Of a stretch of DNA of 9,525 bases, positions 1-5,758 are shown piece after piece. The stretch is from the NCBI GenBank assembly GCA_938007945.1, contig CALLME010000029.1, positions 1 to 9,525 on the forward strand, given 5' to 3'. Under the pieces are notes generated by a model. The model was not told the origin of the DNA. It made no database searches and worked only from the letters and a program-made list of their open reading frames with translations. The DNA comes from an uncultured Caulobacterales bacterium (GTDB taxonomy: Bacteria; Pseudomonadota; Alphaproteobacteria; Caulobacterales; Maricaulaceae). Made by a program: the position numbers and the translations under genes. Position 1 is the first letter of the stretch. Each line of letters starts with the position of its first letter.

Positions 1-1
1 G

Positions 2-433
2 CTTTTTCTCAAATTATATGCGGAAGATATCGCGCAGCTAAGTCGTCCCTTTGATGGCGTGCTCCAGACCTTGCGGCAACTCAAACGAAATGGTGTAGAC
101 CTGTCTGTTTGCACGAATAAGCCAGGCTATCTCGCGAGACCCTTGCTTGATGCGCTGGGCATGACAGCTTTGTTTTCAAGAATTGTCGGAGGGGATGATG
201 TAGCACGCAACAAACCGCATGCCGATCATATATTCGCGGCAGCTGGGCATCGGCGCGCGCGAGATATTGTGATGGTCGGCGACGGAGCGCCTGACAGTCT
301 TGCGGCAAAAGCCGCAGGGGTCCCGTGTATCTTAATGGCTTACGGATATTCCGAAACGCCATGTGAACATCTCGGGGCTGACGTGATACTACGAGCGTTT
401 CGCGAGATTCCGTCAGCCCTCGAAGATTTGTAA
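2..433 (+). CDS. gph: HAD-family phosphatase, phosphoglycolate phosphatase-like (3' part)
   Basis: This is the C-terminal 143 residues of a HAD hydrolase; the reading frame is open to the left edge, so the cap domain and the nucleophile DxD motif lie outside the window. What remains matches Gph-type enzymes, which hydrolyse 2-phosphoglycolate to glycolate in the cytoplasm. The visible parts are a PFDGV segment before the core, motif II as VCTNKP, the IVGGDD strand, the motif III lysine in NKPHADH, and motif IV as MVGDGAPDS with the GDxxxD acidic pair, followed by AAGVP and AYGY, which are typical of Gph. A GTG at 59 lies in frame but is internal, because the homology continues upstream of it. 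The gene converges on the small - strand gene with 15 bp between stops, and no clear terminator hairpin is visible there. The family is secure; the exact substrate is inferred, since other small-phosphate HAD enzymes look similar. Confidence 0.85.
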   Translation, partial: LFLKLYAEDIAQLSRPFDGVLQTLRQLKRNGVDLSVCTNKPGYLARPLLDALGMTALFSRIVGGDDVARNKPHADHIFAAAGHRRARDIVMVGDGAPDSLAAKAAGVPCILMAYGYSETPCEHLGADVILRAFREIPSALEDL

Positions 434-448
434 CTCAGAGAGCTGTAT

Positions 449-652
449 TTACGCAAAGTTCTCAGTGGACCGCGTTGGCACGCCGTTGATCATGTTCGAG
501 CGAACATCTGTCCTTGCAGAGCGCATGCTGGCGAGAAAGCCGCCTTGGACAAGATTAATACGAACATCGTGGCCGCGAGACGCCCAGTAAGATTCAATTG
601 TTTCTTTTAGACGCTCAGCGCCTTCACGTGTGCAATAGTCACCTTGTTTCAT
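449..652 (-). CDS. Small conserved-looking protein of unknown function (67 aa)
   Basis: This is a short gene I take as real. The ATG at 652 is preceded by AAGGAA (complement of 661-666) at 8-nt spacing, a good Shine-Dalgarno. The protein starts MKQGDYCTREGAERL, followed by KETIESYWASRGHDV and an RSARTDVRSNMINGVP stretch. This layout (an early YCTREGAERL helix, then YW..RGH.V, then an arginine-rich SAR..VRS.M.NG.P tail) resembles a small uncharacterised protein I associate with alphaproteobacteria, though that is from memory. It is soluble, with no signal peptide or membrane segment, and has a single cysteine (C7). It stands alone: the neighbouring phosphatase converges on it and the next gene upstream is more than 330 bp away, so it probably has its own promoter. 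No function can be assigned. Confidence 0.72.
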   Translation of the reverse strand: MKQGDYCTREGAERLKETIESYWASRGHDVRINLVQGGFLASMRSARTDVRSNMINGVPTRSTENFA

Positions 653-660
653 GATGATAT

Positions 661-666
661 TTCCTT
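661..666 (-). promoter_or_regulatory. Ribosome binding site of the 67-aa gene
   Basis: Read on the - strand this is AAGGAA, 8 nt before the ATG at 652. It is the main support for calling such a short frame a gene and for fixing its start. Confidence 0.65.
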
Positions 667-719
667 ATTTAAAATGCCCTGCCCGTCCCTGAGCTTGGCC
701 TGTGGTTAACTCCACCCTT

Positions 720-738
720 AATCTCGATGTAAGAGATT
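720..738. repeat. Inverted repeat AATCTC / GAGATT
   Basis: Perfect 6-bp arms separated by 7 nt, about 70 bp upstream of the start of the 67-aa gene. It could be an operator or a hairpin in the leader of that gene; no T-run follows in either direction, so it is not a normal terminator. Confidence 0.35.
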
Positions 739-840
739 CACCGCGATATTCAAGTTACAGGATTGTAGGAAAGCGTCACAAATAAGTGAGGTAAAACAAG
801 GGTCTAAATTCATTTTTAGTTCAGATTAGCGTCGAATAAC

Positions 841-853
841 GCCTGAATCAGGC
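841..853. repeat. 13-bp palindrome GCCTGA-A-TCAGGC
   Basis: Perfect 6-bp arms around one central base, in non-coding sequence about 190 bp upstream of the 67-aa gene. The symmetry would suit a dimeric DNA-binding protein, but one copy is weak evidence. Confidence 0.4.
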
Positions 854-990
854 CATATGTTCAGCTTGAGTTCATGCACCTTAAAGGTATTTAACATTCA
901 AGTTAATTCTTGGCGGAATACCGCGAAAATTTGTCTTTCTTAATTGAGGTCAGCAAAGTTGGATAATGTGAAATAAATCCAAATTTTGAC

Positions 991-1746
991 CTAAATCACC
1001 GCGAAACGACGACGTGCGACCTCTGATGTGCCAAATAATTCGCGGCAAACCTCATAATCCTCTGGCGTGTCGAGCTCTGCCCATGTCTCGCCTTGGATAT
1101 TCGTAGTGTTTATATGAACGCCCGACTTAGCTAAATGGTCAATAGCAGACAAATACCAGCTTTTTGTGCCGTCTTCATTGCGCATACGGCGTTTAAGTTC
1201 ATTTTTGAAGGTCTTTCGACCCTCTCCCATGAAGCGAAGCATACCAATGCTTTCGCCTTGTGTTTGCTGTGGCGTCAAGGTTTTGCCGATAGAGAGCAAT
1301 TGCGGGCCATCAAGAGTGACTTTCATGTCGTCGCCATCATAACGGTCTTTTTTGTCAATCGTGACTGTAATATCAGCGGCAGGTGCATCTAGAACCTTTT
1401 GCAAGAGCGTCGCGCTAAAGAGCGTATCGCCATTGATGATGAGGAAGTCCTTTTTCATCGACTTGCGTACCATCCAACATGAGGCGAGATTATCTGCCAC
1501 TTGATAAAATGGATTAAAAAGCGTTTTGACTTTTGGCCCTTTTTGGCGTTTAGCCAGTTCATCTTTAACGAGATGGGCGTTGAATCCCGTCACAATTGTT
1601 GCGGTCTTCACTCCCGCTTTAGCCAAGGTATCAAGCTGCATACCGAGTACAGTCGTCATACCAATCGGGAGTAAACACTTTGGCAGGTCAGTCGTCAGTG
1701 GCAGAAGGCGAGAGCCGCGGCCTGCGGAGAGAATAATAGCATGCAT
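991..1746 (-). CDS. LicC-type nucleotidyltransferase (sugar/alcohol-phosphate nucleotidyltransferase)
   Basis: A 251-residue cytoplasmic enzyme of the NTP_transferase fold that would transfer a nucleotide (CMP or similar) from NTP onto a phosphorylated alcohol or sugar, releasing pyrophosphate. The signature loop is near the N-terminus: AGRGSRLLPLT (8-18) with PKCLLP and the catalytic-type K23. NGD at 105-107 supplies a metal-binding aspartate, and a C-terminal ELDTPEDYE segment (224-232) matches the closing motif of the family. Overall length and the NPFYQVADNLAS.WMVR stretch (78-94) resemble LicC-like CTP:phosphocholine cytidylyltransferases and the cytidylyltransferase domain of CTP:inositol-1-phosphate enzymes. 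It is the last gene of the run, 45 bp after the HAD gene, with GGGAA upstream of the ATG. In this setting it most likely makes the CDP-alcohol used by the CDP-alcohol phosphotransferase two genes upstream. The family is solid; the substrate is unknown. Confidence 0.85.
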   Translation of the reverse strand: MHAIILSAGRGSRLLPLTTDLPKCLLPIGMTTVLGMQLDTLAKAGVKTATIVTGFNAHLVKDELAKRQKGPKVKTLFNPFYQVADNLASCWMVRKSMKKDFLIINGDTLFSATLLQKVLDAPAADITVTIDKKDRYDGDDMKVTLDGPQLLSIGKTLTPQQTQGESIGMLRFMGEGRKTFKNELKRRMRNEDGTKSWYLSAIDHLAKSGVHINTTNIQGETWAELDTPEDYEVCRELFGTSEVARRRFAVI

Positions 1747-1769
1747 GATGTGACTTTTCCCAATTTTGG

Positions 1770-1786
1770 CGCAGTGATGGACTGCG
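1770..1786. repeat. Small hairpin in the gap between the HAD and LicC-type genes
   Basis: CGCAGT and ACTGCG form a perfect 6-bp stem with a 5-nt loop, inside the only sizeable gap (45 bp) in the downstream part of the operon. No U-run follows on the - strand, so it is unlikely to be a full terminator. It could stabilise or process the transcript, or be chance. Confidence 0.4.
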
Positions 1787-1791
1787 GGACC

Positions 1792-2484
1792 CTACATCCA
1801 GTTGACGACCTCTAAACCATGTTGGTTCGCAAGCGATTTCAATTGCTTACTTGGGTCTACCGCTACTCCTATATCGGCCCAGAGCAACACATCAAGGTCA
1901 GAATGGCTATCTGAATACATTGTGACTTTCGTGTGATTTTGTTTCAAATGCGGATTTTGCGCTAAATAGGCCTTCACACGCAGTAATTTTTCACGTCCGT
2001 AGCAGTTCTCCGAACCAAATTCAGAGGCAAGTTTGCCATTTTCATATGACATATCAGTCGCAACGTAGTGCTCAATCCCCAACCCTTCGCATATTGGACG
2101 GACAACAGCGTCGACAGCCGCGCTAGCGACCATAAACGTATCACCCGCAGCCTTATGGTGCGCGAGAGCTTCTATCGCGCCAGGTCGCAAACCGCTCGCG
2201 ACCTCATGCGCCGCAAAGCGCTTCGCATAAGCCTCAACCTTTTCTTTTGGCCATCCCACTATGCTTATTCGCATCATTGCTTTCTTCACACCACAACGTG
2301 GTGCGCGACCTCGCTTATAAAGCCATTGGTTTTTCGCCATAGCGAAGATGATAGGCAACCAGAGATGCGGGCGTGTTTTTACAGTGGTCAGCACGAAACG
2401 CGTCCACGTCCCTTTTTTGGTCAAGGTGTGATCCAGATCAAATATAGCGAGGTTGCCGCTTGGCGGAGTCACATCTTCGCTCAT
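1792..2484 (-). CDS. HAD superfamily, subfamily IB phosphatase
   Basis: A 230-residue soluble phosphatase of the phosphoserine-phosphatase-like IB subgroup (the group that includes the Caulobacter protein CicA). All four catalytic motifs are visible: motif I FDLDHTLT with nucleophile D16 and general acid D18; motif II around S121 in VASAAVD; motif III lysine near K166 in CYGREKL; and motif IV YSDSHSDL with D192 and D196. The YENGKL element (147-151) and helical cap between motifs I and II are typical of IB enzymes. The ATG overlaps the stop of the 835-aa gene by 4 bp (ATGA), so the two are translationally coupled. Context suggests that it dephosphorylates the product of the CDP-alcohol phosphotransferase, or a head-group precursor, as PgpC-like or phosphoinositol-phosphate phosphatases do. 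That role is inferred; catalytic competence is seen in the motifs. Confidence 0.87.
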   Translation of the reverse strand: MSEDVTPPSGNLAIFDLDHTLTKKGTWTRFVLTTVKTRPHLWLPIIFAMAKNQWLYKRGRAPRCGVKKAMMRISIVGWPKEKVEAYAKRFAAHEVASGLRPGAIEALAHHKAAGDTFMVASAAVDAVVRPICEGLGIEHYVATDMSYENGKLASEFGSENCYGREKLLRVKAYLAQNPHLKQNHTKVTMYSDSHSDLDVLLWADIGVAVDPSKQLKSLANQHGLEVVNWM

Positions 2485-4988
2485 ACCCCATCATCCATCC
2501 AAGAAGTCACTGGTTTGCTTGAAAACGCGGCAATAAGCACGACACCAAAGTTTATGAGAATACAGGCCCATGTCCAAATAGCGACGGCATAAAAACCCCA
2601 ACGCGCGGCGTCTGAGACAAATATTGATGCAATGCACCCCAGCATAAATATGAAAGTGTTAGGATTTCTGCGAGCAATATAAACACGCAAGAACGAATTA
2701 AAAGGGCGCCAGACGTGAATATGAAATCCGTGCTGCGCAATGAATAGCCCTTCAACAAGCCGGTCCACGACATAGCCTATGAGTATAGCGCCGAGGGCAA
2801 TTCCCATCCAACTCGAAACCCAACTCGCGGGGTCCGTCCAGACTAAGGTTCCCCCTAGTCCCATGAACCACGCCCAATACCAAAATGGCGGATGAATGAG
2901 ATCAATACCGTGATCATAAGCATTCCCCCATTTTGAGTAGGTCATAGTGGTACGCGCAAGCTTTCCATCGACCGTGTCAAGGAAGGTCATCGTCCACCCC
3001 GTGATAAAGCCGAGTACCCACTGCCCTTGCATGAAGAAATAAAATGCAGCGATACATAGCACCAAACCAATGGTCGTGACCATGTTGGGCGTGAAACGAA
3101 GACGAGCACAGAGCCGCGTGACGTAATATGCGGGCAAGGGCCAAAAATACTTTGTCACGAAATCTGTGATGCCTTTGTAAGAGCTCTCGAATTGACGACG
3201 CATCAGCGGTTCGGTAGGCGCACGCGAAACATTCACCCCGTAAGGCGGATCCGTTTTTCGGAGGGCTTTATTGTAAGAGTCAGCCAGATTGTCTGGCGTT
3301 TTTATCGCCATGCCTTCAGCAGTCGCTTTCTCTGGCGATTGCCCAATCAATGCTCGTGCGGTCGAAATTGTCACGCCACTGACGCCTACGATTACGTCGT
3401 CAATGACCAATGCAGTTTTATTCGTCGCAACAAATCCACGCGCAAGAGCGGATGACAAAATCCAATTTACACCTAAATGCACCGTTGCTATTTCTGGGTC
3501 ACAGACGAGCCCGCCCGCTTTTTTCATAGCCCGTTCCTGCCATTTGGCAACAGACATGCCCCATATACGGGCATTTGTGTCGCCCACGAGAGAGATGAGT
3601 GGTTTGCCTAACTCTTCAGGATTTTCGCACGTCCGTTCGACAGTCCTACGCAGTGTTTTCTTAGCCATAAAGAAAACAAGTCCGACGCCAACACTGTTCC
3701 CAATAATTGCAGCCCAACCGGGGGCCATTTTGCCAATAGTCAGACTAAGTACGATGAACGACCCAATGTAAGCGAAAAGTGCGTAGCCCCGCGCGGCAAT
3801 TGCGAGTTCTGGTTTATCTGATGCGTAAAATATAGGAAATAGAGGTGCCATAAGTCCAGTCAGTGCTGCCGCAGGGACAAGAAGAGATGCAAGAGGTGCC
3901 GAAGCGGAGTAGTCTTTAGAGAATATATAACCGAGTAAACGCGGCCCTTCTATCCAGACAAGGGCTGACATGACCAAACCAACAGAGAGAAGGATAATGC
4001 CCGCGCGCGTGACAATGCGCCATATCTTATCCGCCTCACCATTAACGACCATTTTGGCAAGTTCTGGATAGATGACTTGATCGAGTAATTTAAAACCTTC
4101 GGAGAGAAGTTTCGCCACTTCCTCGGCGATGCGGTAAATGCCGGTGAAAACAGGGCCAAAGAACGCCATAACCAGCAAGGCAGGCAGATGTTGCGTTCCG
4201 GCAGCCAGAGTCGAGTCGATGTTAGACTTAATAACAAACGGCCAAAGCCCTTTTCGCGGTTTTAAAAAGCTTGATTTTATTCTCAGCACGCGACTGAGAA
4301 GTTTGCGCGAATGAAGCTCCCACGCGCCCGTTAAGATTAAAACGAGATAATTAGAGAGCGAAGCCAGAAACCAAACCGCCAGAAAACCCTTTATTCCCCA
4401 ACCCGCATAGTAAGCGTAAATAGAGCCCATCAGACGCAAAGCAGGCATGATGAGAGCCTCGATAGCCAGAATGTTGAACTTATCGAACAGGCGCATCACG
4501 CCAATAGCGGTTGTGCGTTGTCGCGCAAGAACGACGAGGCAATAGATAGCTGCGTATTTTTGAAGCTCGGCGACCGATGTTCCGCCGTTAGGCCCCAAAG
4601 CTGGAAAGACGCTAATTAACCAGACAACAAAGCCGAACAGAGCGAGCGAACCGAGATAGGCGAATACGGCAGATAATGCATCAAGCTTAATGCCAAATTT
4701 TACGAGCTTAGACAGGCTTTCGCTATCCTTGGCTTTGAGGTCATCTGCGCCAAAGCGGATAATGGCTTGCCACGTCTGAAAGGTCGCGACTTCCGCGAAA
4801 AACAACATATAAGCGTGAAGAAAAATAATCGTGCCAAATGCTTCAAGCGAGAGCGCGCGTGTTGCCACGAGCAGAGTCCCAAGCCCCATGATGACTGACA
4901 AAAACTTTGCCCCCACCATTAGCCCTGTATTAGCTGCAATTCGTTTCCCGACTGTGCGCTTCGAAAGTGTCTCAAGGTTGACTGTCAT
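2481..4988 (-). CDS. Fusion: Wzx/MATE-like flippase + nucleotidyltransferase-like linker + CDP-alcohol phosphotransferase
   Basis: An 835-residue inner-membrane protein with three parts. Residues about 10-450 are a many-helix flippase of the polysaccharide-export/MATE class, opening with a LMVGAKFLSV helix and GTLLVATRALSLEAFG. Residues about 460-590 are a soluble stretch (WGMSVAKWQERAMKKAG near 475-491) that looks like a degenerate nucleotidyltransferase domain lacking the usual N-terminal nucleotide loop. Residues about 600-835 are a CDP-alcohol phosphotransferase with its full motif: D671, D674-G675, A678-R679, G688, D692 and D696, exactly the DxxDGxxARx8GxxxDxxxD spacing. It would exchange CMP on a CDP-alcohol for an acceptor hydroxyl in the membrane. 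The last two parts alone (about 380 aa) match the usual length of stand-alone family members as I recall them, so the flippase is an added N-terminal module. The ATG overlaps the preceding stop (ATGA), as does the HAD start at its end. The frame is open throughout. Confidence 0.88.
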   Translation of the reverse strand: MTVNLETLSKRTVGKRIAANTGLMVGAKFLSVIMGLGTLLVATRALSLEAFGTIIFLHAYMLFFAEVATFQTWQAIIRFGADDLKAKDSESLSKLVKFGIKLDALSAVFAYLGSLALFGFVVWLISVFPALGPNGGTSVAELQKYAAIYCLVVLARQRTTAIGVMRLFDKFNILAIEALIMPALRLMGSIYAYYAGWGIKGFLAVWFLASLSNYLVLILTGAWELHSRKLLSRVLRIKSSFLKPRKGLWPFVIKSNIDSTLAAGTQHLPALLVMAFFGPVFTGIYRIAEEVAKLLSEGFKLLDQVIYPELAKMVVNGEADKIWRIVTRAGIILLSVGLVMSALVWIEGPRLLGYIFSKDYSASAPLASLLVPAAALTGLMAPLFPIFYASDKPELAIAARGYALFAYIGSFIVLSLTIGKMAPGWAAIIGNSVGVGLVFFMAKKTLRRTVERTCENPEELGKPLISLVGDTNARIWGMSVAKWQERAMKKAGGLVCDPEIATVHLGVNWILSSALARGFVATNKTALVIDDVIVGVSGVTISTARALIGQSPEKATAEGMAIKTPDNLADSYNKALRKTDPPYGVNVSRAPTEPLMRRQFESSYKGITDFVTKYFWPLPAYYVTRLCARLRFTPNMVTTIGLVLCIAAFYFFMQGQWVLGFITGWTMTFLDTVDGKLARTTMTYSKWGNAYDHGIDLIHPPFWYWAWFMGLGGTLVWTDPASWVSSWMGIALGAILIGYVVDRLVEGLFIAQHGFHIHVWRPFNSFLRVYIARRNPNTFIFMLGCIASIFVSDAARWGFYAVAIWTWACILINFGVVLIAAFSSKPVTSWMDDGV

Positions 4989-5758
4989 GAGGCTCTCTTC
5001 TCAAGCACAGGATAACCTTGCGCGAATATTGCCTCCACAAGAACTTTATCGCTTGGCTTATCCACATCAATAGCGGCTTCGGCGAAGGGCAGCATGACAG
5101 CCTTTGCGCTCATCCCGAGAGTCTTAGAGGCGTGGTCAAATGCGCTGTCTAGCGTCAAACGCCCTGTCAAATAAGAGATTAGCAATGATATGCTGAACGC
5201 ACGTGCGAGCTTCCAAGGCTGTTTACGATGCTGTTGCGCTTTCTGCCAAAACTCGATAGCGGCCAGCCCTTTCGTATTAGCGATGTAAAACAGGTTACAT
5301 CCCGAAACCGAGCGGTCTGCGAATTTTAAATAGGTGCGCGTCACATTGGGATAGGCGGGCTGAATGATGGATTTATCAGCAAGCCCTACGCAAAAATCAG
5401 CTCCACTTTGTTTCGCGCCGTCAATAAAATGCTTAATCATATCGGATGTAAGAAGCGGATGGTCACATGTCGTAATAAGAAGTGGAAAAGCATTCACTTT
5501 TTTCGCCGCCAATAAGGCGCTATTTGCGGGACCTTTGCCTGATGGAAGCTGTAAAAGACGCGCGTCGTGGCTGGCGTCAAACCCGCTAATGCCGAAGGGC
5601 CCCTCAACTGAGCTTGCCTCAAGAGCCTCAATCACATGGTCAATCATCGGCTTTCCCGCAATGGGTACGCTTGCTTTGCGCGGAACAGATGCAGCTTCGC
5701 AAAGTGGGTCGACGACGCCCTCTCTCTGACCGGCTAATATGATGGCTCGCACTGCCAT
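4985..5758 (-). CDS. MobA-like nucleotidyltransferase
   Basis: A 257-residue soluble protein with an NTP_transferase (MobA/IspD-like) fold. The N-terminal loop reads IILAGQREGVVDPL (6-19), with K28 in the VPRKASVPIAGKPMI segment. The metal-binding aspartate is D99 in TTCDHPLL, and the closing aspartate pair is D231/D233 in AIDVDKPSD. The loop has a glutamine where LAGGR-type members have glycine, so it is a variant rather than classic MobA; a molybdopterin role is unlikely here. The region 165-225 is a helical insert. Its ATG follows directly on the TAG of the GNAT gene, and its TGA overlaps the ATG of the 835-aa gene, so it is tightly coupled to both. The context points to making or handling a nucleotide-activated alcohol for the phosphotransferase. 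A second nucleotidyltransferase of a different type ends the operon, so their substrates probably differ. Confidence 0.82.
   Translation of the reverse strand: MAVRAIILAGQREGVVDPLCEAASVPRKASVPIAGKPMIDHVIEALEASSVEGPFGISGFDASHDARLLQLPSGKGPANSALLAAKKVNAFPLLITTCDHPLLTSDMIKHFIDGAKQSGADFCVGLADKSIIQPAYPNVTRTYLKFADRSVSGCNLFYIANTKGLAAIEFWQKAQQHRKQPWKLARAFSISLLISYLTGRLTLDSAFDHASKTLGMSAKAVMLPFAEAAIDVDKPSDKVLVEAIFAQGYPVLEKRAS

Larger units (their letters stand above)
653..990. other. AT-rich intergenic region with small inverted and direct repeats
   Basis: These 338 bp hold no convincing gene; the best small frame (ATG at 857, 28 codons) lacks support. The region contains the start signals of the 67-aa gene at its left end and the 3' flank of the 251-aa nucleotidyltransferase gene at its right end. 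Visible structure: an inverted repeat AATCTC/GAGATT with a 7-nt spacer (720-738); a palindrome GCCTGA-A-TCAGGC (841-853); a short hairpin GCGG-AATA-CCGC (913-924); and a 10-bp direct repeat ATTCAAGTTA at 748-757 and 896-905. None of these is followed by a T-run in the - direction, so I see no classical terminator for the upstream operon. A regulatory or small-RNA role is possible but not shown. Confidence 0.5.

Noticed and set aside
901..990. Rho-independent terminator after the LicC-type gene
   Set aside because: The only hairpin (913-924) has a 4-bp stem and is not followed by a T-run on the - strand.
2068..2592. 174-codon open frame on the + strand
   Set aside because: It lies antisense to the HAD-IB phosphatase and the end of the fusion gene, both of which carry clear catalytic motifs; its translation has no recognisable domain.
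3289..3771. 160-codon open frame on the + strand
   Set aside because: Antisense to the linker and flippase end of the 835-aa gene, with no plausible ribosome site and no domain.
3950..4237. 95-codon - strand frame inside the flippase region, considered as a sign of a frameshift
   Set aside because: The main frame runs unbroken through this region with continuous transporter-like sequence, so no frameshift needs to be assumed.
4985..5758. Molybdenum cofactor guanylyltransferase (MobA proper)
   Set aside because: The nucleotide loop is atypical, the protein is longer than usual MobA, and it sits coupled between lipid-related genes with no molybdopterin genes nearby.
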